Of a stretch of DNA of 38,650 nt, positions 17,003-26,481 are shown one piece after another. The notes under the pieces were generated by a model. The model ran no database searches. It had not been told where the DNA came from and worked only from the letters and a program-made list of their open reading frames with translations. The position numbers and the translations under genes were made by a program. Position 1 is the stretch's first letter; every line of letters begins with the position of its first letter. Source of the stretch: Bdellovibrio sp. (GTDB lineage Bacteria > Bdellovibrionota > Bacteriovoracia > Bacteriovoracales > Bacteriovoracaceae); NCBI GenBank assembly GCA_022729855.1, contig DZBG01000013.1:1-38650 (forward strand), written 5' to 3'.

Positions 17003-19129
17003 GTGACTTATAAACATATTAGTTTTGAAATTAAAAATGATCTTTTGTGGATTGGTTTAGGGCTTAACGAAACTAAATCAATGACGACTTTGACTCGTGA
17101 TTCACTTGAGGAATTAAAGAGTGCATTTAATGAAGCGGCTGCTTTAGATAAAAAACAAGGGGTCAAAGGTCTCTGTCTCTTCTCTCATAAAAAAGGTGTG
17201 TTCTTAGCTGGGATGGATATTTCAGTGATCAATGGTCTAAAGAATGAAGCAGAAGCCTTAAGAAGCCTAGAAGAGGCCCATACAATTTTTAATACTCTTG
17301 AAGATTTGAAAATGCCAACAGTGGCCTTGGTCGATGGAGTTTGTTTGGGTGGTGGTCTTGAGATGAGTCTATGTTGCAAAAAGATTTTTGTTTCAGACAA
17401 TCCTAAAACGGCCTTGGGACTTCCTGAAGTGATGCTTGGAGTTCTTCCTGGTTTTGGAGGAACTTACCGTCTACCTAAAAAAGCAGGTCTTCCGACAGCT
17501 CTCGATATGATTTTGACCGGTAAACAAGTGAAAGGTAAAAATGCTTTTAAACTTGGAATTGCGGATGCCATTTTACCAACAGAAAGAATGATTGAGCTCG
17601 CACCGACTTATCTTCTTGAGAAAAAAACAGGAAAGAAAAAAACACTTAAAGATAACCTCACTGATGCGGCCATGGATAATTTTGTGACTCGAAAAATTAT
17701 TTTCCAAAAGGCCCGTGAGAAAGTTTTAGAAACGACAAAAGGTTTTTATCCAGCTCCCCTTAAAATTCTTGAAGTGCTTGAAACTGGTGCAGGTAAAAAT
17801 AGAACCTCGTATCTTCAAATTGAGGCCCAGGCTTTTGCTGAATTGTCTCAGTCTGAGCAATCAAAAAACCTTCAAAACGTTTTCTTTTTAACAGATGCTT
17901 CTAAGAAATTAGATAATAAAGATCAGCTTCCAAGTGTTCACCGTGGTGCTGTTTTAGGTGCTGGTGTAATGGGTGGTGGTATTGCGTGGCTTTTTGCTCA
18001 CAATAATCAAGCACCACTCATGAAAGATTTAAATCAAGCAGGACTTGAGTTAGGTCTTAAGCAATCTGCACAAAATTTTGCAGGAGCAGTGAAGAGACGT
18101 CGTATGTCTCAAGATGATTTTGATCGTAAGCAACGCTCGATCACTCCCACAATGACTTTTGACGGATTCAAGGCCGTGGACTTAGTGATTGAAGCCGTTG
18201 TTGAAAATATGGATGTGAAGAAAAAAGTTTTTAGCGAAGTAGAGAACTATGTTCGCCCTGATGCACTTTTAACATCTAATACATCATCACTTTCAGTTGA
18301 AGAGATGAGTCAGGCCCTTAAAAATCCTGAACGTTTCTGTGGTCTGCATTTTTTTAATCCAGTTAATAAAATGCCCTTAGTTGAAATCATCACGCATTCA
18401 AAAGTAGATCAAAAAACTGTTGATTCACTGGTAAAATGGGTTCTTGATGTAAAGAAAACACCGATCGTTGTCAAAGATGGCCCGGGATTTCTTGTGAATA
18501 GAATTCTTGCACCTTATCTGAATGAAGCGGCTTTCCTTCTTGAGGAAGGGGTTTCTGTGGATGCTCTTGATCAAGCAGCTCTCAATTTTGGGATGCCAAT
18601 GGGGCCATGTCGTTTGATGGATGAAATCGGAATTGATGTGTGTGTGAAAGTAGGAAAAATCATGCATGATGGATTAGGCGAGCGTGCGACTCCTTCATCA
18701 TTATCAACAAAACTTTATGAAACAGGTCTTCTTGGGAAGAAAAATAATAAAGGTTTTTTCCTCTATGATGAGAAAGGCAAATCACTGGGAAATAATCCTG
18801 AGATTGATAAGCTTATCGGAAATAATCAGAAAACGATGGATGAAACAACAATTCAAATGCGTCTCTTTTTACCGATGATTAATGAAGCCTCTTATATCCT
18901 GGCAGACAAAATTTGCGATAAGGCCGCAACGGTAGATATCGGGATGATTTACGGAACAGGATTCCCTCCTTTCCGTGGTGGACTTCTTAAATACGCAGAT
19001 CAAGAAGGATTAGATAGAATTGTGAATGCTATTGAGCGTTTTGCCACTGAGGTAAATGCTCATCGTTATATGCTCTCGCCATTTTTAAAAGATCTGGCAG
19101 CAAGTGGCAAAAAATTCTACGATTTATAA
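17003..19129 (+). CDS. fadJ: Multifunctional enoyl-CoA hydratase / 3-hydroxyacyl-CoA dehydrogenase
   Basis: Carries out the two middle steps of beta-oxidation. The N-terminal crotonase domain (about 1-190) has the oxyanion-hole region GVFLAGMD and catalytic glutamates near E120 (GGGLEMSL) and E142 (GLPEVML). The NAD-binding motif GAGVMGG is at 319-325. The dehydrogenase histidine lies in CGLHFFNPV, and two C-terminal 3HCDH domains follow. The 708-aa length matches FadB/FadJ. It starts at GTG 17003 with GAGAGG upstream. It forms an operon with the thiolase gene. Confidence 0.92.
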   Translation: MTYKHISFEIKNDLLWIGLGLNETKSMTTLTRDSLEELKSAFNEAAALDKKQGVKGLCLFSHKKGVFLAGMDISVINGLKNEAEALRSLEEAHTIFNTLEDLKMPTVALVDGVCLGGGLEMSLCCKKIFVSDNPKTALGLPEVMLGVLPGFGGTYRLPKKAGLPTALDMILTGKQVKGKNAFKLGIADAILPTERMIELAPTYLLEKKTGKKKTLKDNLTDAAMDNFVTRKIIFQKAREKVLETTKGFYPAPLKILEVLETGAGKNRTSYLQIEAQAFAELSQSEQSKNLQNVFFLTDASKKLDNKDQLPSVHRGAVLGAGVMGGGIAWLFAHNNQAPLMKDLNQAGLELGLKQSAQNFAGAVKRRRMSQDDFDRKQRSITPTMTFDGFKAVDLVIEAVVENMDVKKKVFSEVENYVRPDALLTSNTSSLSVEEMSQALKNPERFCGLHFFNPVNKMPLVEIITHSKVDQKTVDSLVKWVLDVKKTPIVVKDGPGFLVNRILAPYLNEAAFLLEEGVSVDALDQAALNFGMPMGPCRLMDEIGIDVCVKVGKIMHDGLGERATPSSLSTKLYETGLLGKKNNKGFFLYDEKGKSLGNNPEIDKLIGNNQKTMDETTIQMRLFLPMINEASYILADKICDKAATVDIGMIYGTGFPPFRGGLLKYADQEGLDRIVNAIERFATEVNAHRYMLSPFLKDLAASGKKFYDL

Positions 19130-19132
19130 TTC

Positions 19133-20299
19133 ATGAATTGGACTTTTTTTAAGTATTTTTATTCTTATATCTTTCAGTCTAAAACCCGCCAACGATTGCT
19201 CTTTATTGCAGTCGTTGGTTTGTTTCTTTCGACTTTTGCCCTGATGGTTATTCAAGGAATCATGGGTGGACTTCAGCGTGGCCTCATCGCTCGCTCAAAA
19301 CTCATTCATGGAAATGGAATATTAAGACTTAATGAGTATGATCCAAATGAGCTGAATTCATTTCTTTTAAAACTTAAAGAGTCTAAAACTATTTTTACCG
19401 CCGAATATGAATTAGAAGTGATGCTTAAGCACAAACAATTCATGGCCCCGGCCAAGATTCATGGAATTGATTTAGAGTGGGAACTTCCACCTTTTCTTTA
19501 TGATCGTGATCTCTCTCAACTAGTGGTTGGTTCTGATCTCGCTAATAAACTTAAACTTCAATTCTCAGATGAGCTACAAATCATCTCTCCGGCCCATACT
19601 GATTCTTTATTAGGTGATATCCCTCGTTTTACGAGTGTGGATGTCTCAGATTATATGTTTAGTGAACTGGCCGAGGTAGATGGCTTTGAGGCCTGGGTCA
19701 GGCTTCCAGTTATTCAAAATCTAGTCAGAGAGAACTTAATTAATCAAGTCAGGTTTTATCGTCCCATCAAATCAAGTGAGCTTGATCAATGGAGAACTGA
19801 TTATCCGAGCTTTGTCTTCCAATATGAGTCTTGGGAAAAACAGAACTCATCTTTGGTGATGGCCCTTAATCTTGAAACCAGAGTTATGCTTTTTTTATTT
19901 ATAAGCATGGCCCTTTTAGTGGCAGTGGCGATCACTTCAGGACTTCTGATTTTTTACAGCAAGGTCAAAACAGACTTAATGAGTTTTTGGATTTTAGGAT
20001 TGTCTGAGTCTAAGCTTTTGAAACTTGTTTATCGGTTTACCCTTTCACTCAGTGCTATGACCTGTTTTGCAGGACTTATAGGGGGAGTGGTCACATTAAA
20101 ACTCTTAGAAAAGTACGGACACAAGTTAATGCCTGATATTTTTATTGAGAGACATCTTCCAGTTGATTTGCATCTAGCTAATATTGCTCTTAGTTTTTTT
20201 ATACCCTTCGCAATCTCGTGGATTTTCTCATTTTTCTCGTTTCAACAGTTTAAAAAAGACCATAACAGTTTTATTAGTATTATTCGTGGTGTGAGTTAA
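19133..20299 (+). CDS. FtsX/LolC-E-like ABC permease without a partner ATPase
   Basis: Membrane protein of 388 aa. One N-terminal membrane helix (about 20-44) is followed by a large periplasmic domain and three C-terminal helices (about 243-265, 290-312 and 337-360). This is the MacB-core plus FtsX topology of lipoprotein-releasing permeases. It lacks the expected neighbour LolD, so its ATPase must be elsewhere, or it is a divergent member with another task. The ATG is three bases after the fadJ stop and has no ribosome-binding site of its own, so translation is probably coupled. Confidence 0.65.
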   Translation: MNWTFFKYFYSYIFQSKTRQRLLFIAVVGLFLSTFALMVIQGIMGGLQRGLIARSKLIHGNGILRLNEYDPNELNSFLLKLKESKTIFTAEYELEVMLKHKQFMAPAKIHGIDLEWELPPFLYDRDLSQLVVGSDLANKLKLQFSDELQIISPAHTDSLLGDIPRFTSVDVSDYMFSELAEVDGFEAWVRLPVIQNLVRENLINQVRFYRPIKSSELDQWRTDYPSFVFQYESWEKQNSSLVMALNLETRVMLFLFISMALLVAVAITSGLLIFYSKVKTDLMSFWILGLSESKLLKLVYRFTLSLSAMTCFAGLIGGVVTLKLLEKYGHKLMPDIFIERHLPVDLHLANIALSFFIPFAISWIFSFFSFQQFKKDHNSFISIIRGVS

Positions 20300-20385
20300 A
20301 GTTTCCTCTCGAAAATGCCGTTTTAATTCTATACTACCGAGCTCATCTTCAATTGAGATTTTGAATCGTACAGGAGAATTTGTTT

Positions 20386-21324
20386 ATGGCCTACCGCCTG
20401 TCTGGTGTGAGTGATTTTTCAGCCGATTCAAATGCATTTAATGAGCAGCCATTGTTTGGGCAGAAACTTGGTGATGCCTTCTCCCTTTCTCATCTTGGAC
20501 TTGTGGTATTTCATTGGGCCGATTTTTCTGAAACATGTGAGCTATTAGAAAAACAAATGAAGGGAGATGAAACTCTCTCTGGTGATTTTGTCGCTATGAA
20601 AGAGCGTGTTCATTCTTTACGCCAAATTCCTATTTGGGTTCAGTGCGGGAGGAAAGTTCGTCAGTTTAATCTGTTTGATTTGTATGCGAGTTATATTTTA
20701 AACCAAGGGCAAGAGAGACTTGATCCTCATCTCCCTATGGATATCTCTTTTATTTCTGGCTCTGGGCCATTTAAAAATATGGCCATTTCAGAATGTTTTA
20801 ATCACCAGCTCTATCACGATATGGTGATGGTTCTTTTACTTGAACAGAAGATTCCTAAACGTGATTTTAGAATTCGTGTGAAGGCGAAACTTTTGGTTGA
20901 GTATGGAGAGAATTTTGAGAAAGGTCATTTATTTCAATTAGAGCAAATGACAGGGCATGGTCTTTTATTTTCATGTGATTCTGAGTTCTATTTTAAAGAG
21001 TGGGCCGGAATCAAAAATATGAGGGTCTTGATAAATTCAGAGATGATGAATGATGCTTCTAAGATGAGCTTAGATGAGATGAGACATTATTTTGATCAGT
21101 TTCCTTTTAATCTGATGTACTCTTCTCGCAAAGAAGATGCAGTAACTTTTAATACTGTAGATGTGCATAGCAATTCTGGCTTTGATTATTTTCTTCACAA
21201 AAAAGTTTATCTCTTTCTTCCATTTGAGAAAATTGAGGATTCGCACCAACATGCTGTAGGAAATCTTAAAATGTTTATTAATACGGCAAAGTCATTGGTG
21301 AGAAAAATCGCCACTAATCTTTAA
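20386..21324 (+). CDS. Unrecognised 312-aa protein with a possible degenerate PilZ domain
   Basis: No confident family. The ATG at 20386 is nine bases behind AGGAG; a TTG two codons earlier is less likely. The middle of the protein (about 165-215) reads KRDFRIRVKAKLLVEYG and then QMTGHGLLFSC. This resembles the PilZ pattern of a basic RxxxR loop followed by DxSxxG, with the Asp and Ser replaced. c-di-GMP binding would therefore be doubtful. There is no signal peptide or membrane segment. It converges on the recombinase gene, with one base between the stops. Confidence 0.5.
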   Translation: MAYRLSGVSDFSADSNAFNEQPLFGQKLGDAFSLSHLGLVVFHWADFSETCELLEKQMKGDETLSGDFVAMKERVHSLRQIPIWVQCGRKVRQFNLFDLYASYILNQGQERLDPHLPMDISFISGSGPFKNMAISECFNHQLYHDMVMVLLLEQKIPKRDFRIRVKAKLLVEYGENFEKGHLFQLEQMTGHGLLFSCDSEFYFKEWAGIKNMRVLINSEMMNDASKMSLDEMRHYFDQFPFNLMYSSRKEDAVTFNTVDVHSNSGFDYFLHKKVYLFLPFEKIEDSHQHAVGNLKMFINTAKSLVRKIATNL

Positions 21325-21325
21325 A

Positions 21326-22363
21326 TTACGAAGTCTTCTTATAATCCACATGGTAGGCCGCAGAATTTTTTAAATTTTCTCTGCGCTTATCATAGCGCTC
21401 AGTAGTGGTGATATTGGCATGCCCTGCAAAGATGGCGACATCACGAATGGGAGCCGACTGTGTGTCAAGCAGATGTGAGATCACAGTGGCGCGACATGAG
21501 TGGGGTGAAACTCTCTTATTGATGCCGAGGTTTCTCGCATACTTTTCAATGATTCTGTAAATGGTTGATCCATCAATTGGTTTTTCATTTTTTACTTTGA
21601 TATCAATTTGCAAAAGATAATCTTCAAAATCTAAAGTCACACCATTCTCTTTTAAATGATCAAGATAAGTTTGAATCTCTTGGTGAACGATATCATTAAT
21701 GGGAATAAGTCTAACCTTATCACCCTTACCATGAATACGAAGAACCGTGTGGCCTCGCTCTTTGGCAAAATCCATGAGTCTGATATGAGTGAGCTCTGAG
21801 CGACGAAGGCCTAAATTAAAAAGAAGCGCCATGCTTATTCTATGAAGAGCACCACGATGAGTTTTTGTATCAGGAGCATTAAGCATCTGAACAACTTCTT
21901 CATCATCAAAAGCAAGTGTAGGGGATTCAGTTTGTATTTTAGGCAGCTTCACCACATCCAGAGGATTGTGATCAATGAGTCTTGCGGCCACTGACCATTT
22001 CATAAATGAGCGAATACAAACCAGCCTGCGATTCACTGTCGCAGAAGCAAGGCCTCTTTCAATTAAATGATCACGGTATAAACCAAAATGAAAAGACTGA
22101 ATCTCATTAGGGTGAGTAACGGCGGCATTTCCTGATCTTAAAAAATCAAAAAAGAATTGAAGATCTTTCATATAGGCCGTTTTTGTATCAGGAGACAAAA
22201 ACTGCATGAGAAATTCGTTCATGAAATCATTGATGGATGTTTTTTTCTGTGAGGCCTCAGCAAATTTTCGGGCAAGGTCTTCATTGATTTGAACCCGGCC
22301 GTGCAGGTCTACTGCCTTGGTCTTTTGCTGGATGATGAGGTCTTTAGATGCTTTTTTGCCCAT
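21326..22363 (-). CDS. Tyrosine recombinase, XerC/XerD-like
   Basis: Site-specific recombinase of 345 aa. The catalytic set is visible: R187 (LGLRRSEL), K216 (GKGDKVRLIP), H288 and R291 (HSCRAT), H315 (GHANITTTERY) and nucleophile Y324. An N-terminal SAM-like core-binding domain spans about 45-140, preceded by some 40 extra residues. Length and motifs fit Xer or an integron/phage-type integrase. No tRNA, attachment repeats or excisionase were seen nearby, so chromosome-dimer resolution and mobile-element roles remain open. It is divergent from the metal-efflux genes. Confidence 0.85.
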   Translation of the reverse strand: MGKKASKDLIIQQKTKAVDLHGRVQINEDLARKFAEASQKKTSINDFMNEFLMQFLSPDTKTAYMKDLQFFFDFLRSGNAAVTHPNEIQSFHFGLYRDHLIERGLASATVNRRLVCIRSFMKWSVAARLIDHNPLDVVKLPKIQTESPTLAFDDEEVVQMLNAPDTKTHRGALHRISMALLFNLGLRRSELTHIRLMDFAKERGHTVLRIHGKGDKVRLIPINDIVHQEIQTYLDHLKENGVTLDFEDYLLQIDIKVKNEKPIDGSTIYRIIEKYARNLGINKRVSPHSCRATVISHLLDTQSAPIRDVAIFAGHANITTTERYDKRRENLKNSAAYHVDYKKTS

Positions 22364-22443
22364 ATTAGTATTCTATTCTCTCTTTTGTGGAGCGCAAGCA
22401 GGAAGTGATTATCAAAGTTTACAAAGAATTAACATTGAGGGCA

Positions 22444-22472
22444 TTGATTTTACTCAGGTTTTGGCCGATAAT
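22444..22472 (+). promoter_or_regulatory. Candidate promoter of the metal-efflux operon
   Basis: TTGATT (22444-22449), a 17-base spacer and GATAAT (22467-22472) resemble a sigma-70 promoter. Transcription would start near 22479, only about two bases before the ATG at 22481. This agrees with the lack of a ribosome-binding site there, that is, a leaderless or near-leaderless message. Confidence 0.4.
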
Positions 22473-22480
22473 TGAGATGT

Positions 22481-22834
22481 ATGAGATTAATCAGTGGTTT
22501 AATCCTATTTGTTGTTCTTTTAATAAGCTCTTTTTCAGGGTCTAGAGTTGAGGCGCATACTGCTCACGAAAAAGAAGATCAGTCTCATTCTCAAGATATC
22601 ACTTATCATTCACACGATCATGTTGATCAGAGATCTTCGTCACAAGAAGATCCAACTGGCACCAAATGTCCTCATTTTCATATTCATGGGTCACCTGTTG
22701 TTTTGGCCCCTTTTTTAACTGATCATTTTCTAGATGTTTCACTACATTCATTTTCAAAAAATATTATCTACGATGTGAAAACACTTCGCCCCCAAGACTA
22801 CTCAATGTCGCTTTATCGTCCACCTATCGCTTAG
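22481..22834 (+). CDS. Small exported His-rich protein heading the metal-efflux operon
   Basis: 117 aa from the ATG at 22481; a TTG at 22472 is an alternative start. The N-terminal hydrophobic segment (about 4-25) reads as a signal peptide or anchor ending near VEA. The next 45 residues hold nine histidines (H26 to H69), including HSHDH and a CPHFHIHG element, which could bind copper, silver, zinc or similar ions. The C-terminus ends in YRPPIA. No enzyme domain is present. Position immediately before an RND metal pump suggests a periplasmic metal buffer or sensor; this is inference. Confidence 0.6.
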   Translation: MRLISGLILFVVLLISSFSGSRVEAHTAHEKEDQSHSQDITYHSHDHVDQRSSSQEDPTGTKCPHFHIHGSPVVLAPFLTDHFLDVSLHSFSKNIIYDVKTLRPQDYSMSLYRPPIA

Positions 22835-22883
22835 TATTCTAAATAGCACTTTAGTTTATTAAATTTCTGATAGGACTTATTTT

Positions 22884-25800
22884 ATGTTGAATTCAATTAT
22901 TCGTTTGGCCTTGCGCCAGCGCTTGTTCGTATTGGGCCTGTCCCTTTTATTAATTGTGGTGGGAACATGGCAAGCACTTCAATTACCCGTGGATGTCTTT
23001 CCCGATTTAAATAGGCCGATTGTGACGGTGATGACAGAGGCGAGAGGCCTTGCCCCAGAGGAGACTGAGATTCAGGTTACTATTCCTATTGAAAGTGTTT
23101 TGAATGGTTTGCCCGGACTCATCAGACTACGCTCATCAAACAGTGCAGGGATCTCAATTGTCTATGCTGAATTTGATTGGGGAACTGATGTTTATCGTAA
23201 TAGGCAGATTGTGGCCGAAAGACTGGAGCTGGCCAAAGAAAAATTACCTCCAGGAGTTTCACCTGTAATGACTCCAAGCTCATCTGTCATGGGTGAGATT
23301 ATGTTTGTAGGACTGACTTCTCCAAGTGGTGAAGTCTCGCCAATGGATCTCAGAACTCTCGCTGAGTGGACAGTAAGACCCAGACTTCTTGCTATCTCAG
23401 GAGTGAGTCAGGTTATTACAATTGGGGGAGATCTTAAGCAGTATCAAATTTTGGTTTCTTCAAACAAGATGCAGAAAAAAGGTTTGACTGTAGAGGACTT
23501 GAAGCATTCATTGGAAGAAATTGGTTTAAATACTTCAGGTGGGTTTATCAATATTGGTGAGAAAGAATATCTCATTCGCACCTTGGGTCGCGTGGAGAGT
23601 GTGGAACATATCCGCGAGGCTTATGTAGGCACTCACTTAGGAAATCCCGTTTCTGTTAAAGATATTGCCGAAGTTAAAATAGGCGCCCATTTTAAACGAG
23701 GTAATGGGTCAGTGAATGGAAAACCCGCTGTGGTGATGACTATTCAAAAACAACCAACCAGTGAGACTCTCGGACTGACAAAACGAATTGAGGCCGAGCT
23801 CAAACTTATCACTCAGACTCTTCCTAAAGGGGTGGAGATCAAGTCAGATCTTTTTAAGCAGTCTCATTTTATTGAGAACTCAATTGGGAATGTGACGGAA
23901 GCACTGAGAGATGGAACCATTATGGTGGTCATTATTTTAATGCTCTTTCTACTTAATTGGAGAACCACATTTATCACTCTTACGGCCATCCCATTATCAT
24001 TTGTTTTAACGGCACTCATTTTTAAACTTTTTGGCATTGGTGTGAACACCATGACTCTGGGAGGATTGGCGGTTGCTGTAGGAGAGTTAGTGGATGATGC
24101 CATTGTGGATGTGGAGAATGTTTTCAGGCGATTAAAAGAGAATAAAGAATTAGGAAGTCCAAAATCAACTTTAAAAGTTATTTATGAAGCTTCAGCCGAA
24201 ATTAGAAACTCTATTGTTTTTTCAACCATGATTGTGGTTTTAGTTTTTGTTCCACTTTTTGCTCTCGACGGTCTTGAAGGAAAACTTTTTGCTCCCATGG
24301 GGCATGCCTATATCATCTCTATTCTTGCCTCATTATTTATCTCTTTAACTGTCACACCAGTTCTTTGCTATTATCTCTTAGGAAAAAAATCTAATTCAAA
24401 AGATTCAGTCCATGAAAAAGATGGTTTTTTTGTCAGAGGATTAAAAACAGCCGCCGAGAAAGTCCTTCACTTTACGCTTAGAAGACCCCTCATTATTTTA
24501 GGAGGAACTCTCGTTTTGTTCCTCTTTACCATTAGTCTTACTCCATTTATGGGACGAAATTTTCTCCCCTCATTTAATGAAGGTTCGGCCACTCTTGGTC
24601 TTCAGGCCACGCCAGGTATCTCTCTTGATGCTTCAAACCAAAAAGGGCTTGAGGTTGAGAGAGCACTTCTTACTATTCCAGAGGTCAAGTCCACAACGAG
24701 ACGTGTAGGAAGGGCCGAGATGGATGAGCATGCTGAAGGTGTGAACTGGAATGAAATTGATGTGGATTTTCATAAAGAAGGCCGCTCTAAAGATGAGATC
24801 TTCTCTGAGATCCGTGAAAAAATTAAAGCAGTTTGGCCTGAGGTTTATGTTAATGCTGGTCAGCCCATTTCACACCGACTTGATCATATGCTCTCTGGTG
24901 TACGTGCTCAAATTGCACTTAAAATTTTTGGGCCTGATATTGTGGAACTTCGCCGACTTGGTGGGGAGCTTTATTTAAAGATTAAAGACATTAAAGGCAT
25001 TCGTGACGTGCAAGTGGAACCACTGGTTCAAATTCCTCAACTTAAAATCTTTATTGATAAAGAAGAAGTTAAGAAAGCGAGAATGAGTGCCGGAACCATG
25101 GCCAATGAGCTTGAGGCATTACTTAATGGTTATGATGCTGGCCAGGTGATTGAAGGACAGAAGATTTTCGGGATTCTTTTACGACTAGATGAAGAGTCGA
25201 GATCTAACCCTGAGCAAATTGAAAATATAAATCTAAAACTTCTTCCTACTGGAGATCACGTCAAAGTAAAAGACTTGGCCAATGTCTATAAAGGAAATGG
25301 GCCTAACATGATTAACCGTGAAGGATTGCAAAGACGACTTGTTGTTTCTGCCAATTCTGAGAATGTTGATTTAAAAGTTTTAGTGGATGCTATTCAGAAA
25401 GGATCTGAAGAAATTGATTGGCCAGCGGGGTATCACTTGGAAGTAGGTGGCCAGTTTGAAAGTCAGGTGAAGTCATCACAAAAAATGATATGGCTTGGTA
25501 TTATCTCTATCATTATTATTTTTCTTGTTCTCTTCCTACACTTTAACTCTAGTGTTCTTTCGTTTCAGATTATGTTGAATATTCCTTTAGCTCTTATAGG
25601 AAGTATTCTGGCCATCTATTTTACTGAAAGATCATTCTCACTGGCCTCACTCATTGCTTTTGTGACCCTTTGTGGAATTGCTTCTCGAAATGGAATCATG
25701 ATGATCTCACACTATCTTCATTTAATGACTGAAGAAGGATATGAATTTGGTGACAAATTAGTTATTCAAGGGACTCTTGATCGTTTGGTTCCTGTTTTAA

Positions 25801-26024
25801 TGACGGCCTTGACTTCAATTTTGGCCCTTCTTCCTTTACTCTTTGCCAGAGGTGAACCAGGCAAAGAAATTCTTCACCCCGTAGCGGTTGTTATTGTGGG
25901 TGGTCTTATTACTTCAACCCTTTTGGATCTTTTAGTGACTCCTGCGTGCTTTCGTCTTTTCGGTAAAAAAGCAGCAGAAAAATCAATGCAAAAACATCAA
26001 CAACAATTAACAGAGGAATTTTAA
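22884..26024 (+). CDS. Heavy-metal RND efflux permease (CusA/CzcA family)
   Basis: Inner-membrane proton-driven pump of 1046 aa, the standard size. It has the N-terminal helix with PVDVFPD, two large periplasmic loops and the two six-helix bundles. The TM4 motif GELVDDAIVDVEN replaces the DFG-DGA-VEN motif of CzcA. It belongs to a separate heavy-metal subgroup whose substrate I cannot name; monovalent or divalent ions are possible. GRAEMDEHAEGVN and PISHRLDHMLSG are further subgroup-type stretches in the periplasmic domain. AGGA lies eight bases before the ATG. Its stop overlaps the next gene by one base (TAATG). No adaptor gene accompanies it. Confidence 0.88.
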   Translation: MLNSIIRLALRQRLFVLGLSLLLIVVGTWQALQLPVDVFPDLNRPIVTVMTEARGLAPEETEIQVTIPIESVLNGLPGLIRLRSSNSAGISIVYAEFDWGTDVYRNRQIVAERLELAKEKLPPGVSPVMTPSSSVMGEIMFVGLTSPSGEVSPMDLRTLAEWTVRPRLLAISGVSQVITIGGDLKQYQILVSSNKMQKKGLTVEDLKHSLEEIGLNTSGGFINIGEKEYLIRTLGRVESVEHIREAYVGTHLGNPVSVKDIAEVKIGAHFKRGNGSVNGKPAVVMTIQKQPTSETLGLTKRIEAELKLITQTLPKGVEIKSDLFKQSHFIENSIGNVTEALRDGTIMVVIILMLFLLNWRTTFITLTAIPLSFVLTALIFKLFGIGVNTMTLGGLAVAVGELVDDAIVDVENVFRRLKENKELGSPKSTLKVIYEASAEIRNSIVFSTMIVVLVFVPLFALDGLEGKLFAPMGHAYIISILASLFISLTVTPVLCYYLLGKKSNSKDSVHEKDGFFVRGLKTAAEKVLHFTLRRPLIILGGTLVLFLFTISLTPFMGRNFLPSFNEGSATLGLQATPGISLDASNQKGLEVERALLTIPEVKSTTRRVGRAEMDEHAEGVNWNEIDVDFHKEGRSKDEIFSEIREKIKAVWPEVYVNAGQPISHRLDHMLSGVRAQIALKIFGPDIVELRRLGGELYLKIKDIKGIRDVQVEPLVQIPQLKIFIDKEEVKKARMSAGTMANELEALLNGYDAGQVIEGQKIFGILLRLDEESRSNPEQIENINLKLLPTGDHVKVKDLANVYKGNGPNMINREGLQRRLVVSANSENVDLKVLVDAIQKGSEEIDWPAGYHLEVGGQFESQVKSSQKMIWLGIISIIIIFLVLFLHFNSSVLSFQIMLNIPLALIGSILAIYFTERSFSLASLIAFVTLCGIASRNGIMMISHYLHLMTEEGYEFGDKLVIQGTLDRLVPVLMTALTSILALLPLLFARGEPGKEILHPVAVVIVGGLITSTLLDLLVTPACFRLFGKKAAEKSMQKHQQQLTEEF

Positions 26025-26470
26025 TGAAAACAATTCTAGTAGGCCTTCTTGCTCTTTTTACTCTTAACTCTTTTGCTCACGAAGGTGGTCATGGTGAAGT
26101 ATCTGAAGGGGGAAAATTTGGAGGAATCACGTCTCCTATCGTTCTTAATTCAGATGCCGGCAAAGGTGATCAAGCCAAAGTTTTATTTAAGGCCGAGCTG
26201 GTTCGTGCTGAATCGGGTAAATTAAGTCTTTATATCTTTGATAATGAGATGATGCTTTTACCACTTGATAAATTTGGTAATGAAGTGACTGCAAAACTTG
26301 AAGTGAAGAAAAAAGGAAAATTTACTTATTTTGGAGAATTTAAACTTACAAAACATGGAAACCATTTTATGGGCCAACTTCCTAAAGTTGAGTATAAACC
26401 CTTTAATATTGATATTTATCTTTCAGAGCAAAAACAAAAACTTTTTGTTGGTTTCTCTAACCTAGACTAG
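26024..26470 (+). CDS. Exported 148-aa protein of the metal-efflux operon, unknown
   Basis: A signal peptide is evident (MKTILVGLLALFTLNSFA), and the mature protein begins HEGGHGE. The rest is predicted to be mostly beta strands (VLFKAELVR, KLSLYIFDN, KFTYFGEFKL), with a Met-Met pair in NEMMLLPLDKF and more histidines in KHGNHFMG. It occupies the slot between pump and outer-membrane channel where a CusB/CzcB adaptor would be expected. At this length it lacks room for the hairpin, lipoyl and barrel domains of an adaptor. It may be a metal chaperone like CusF or a minimal adaptor. Both are inference. It starts within the pump's stop codon. Confidence 0.6.
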   Translation: MKTILVGLLALFTLNSFAHEGGHGEVSEGGKFGGITSPIVLNSDAGKGDQAKVLFKAELVRAESGKLSLYIFDNEMMLLPLDKFGNEVTAKLEVKKKGKFTYFGEFKLTKHGNHFMGQLPKVEYKPFNIDIYLSEQKQKLFVGFSNLD

Positions 26471-26481
26471 AAGAGGGATTT

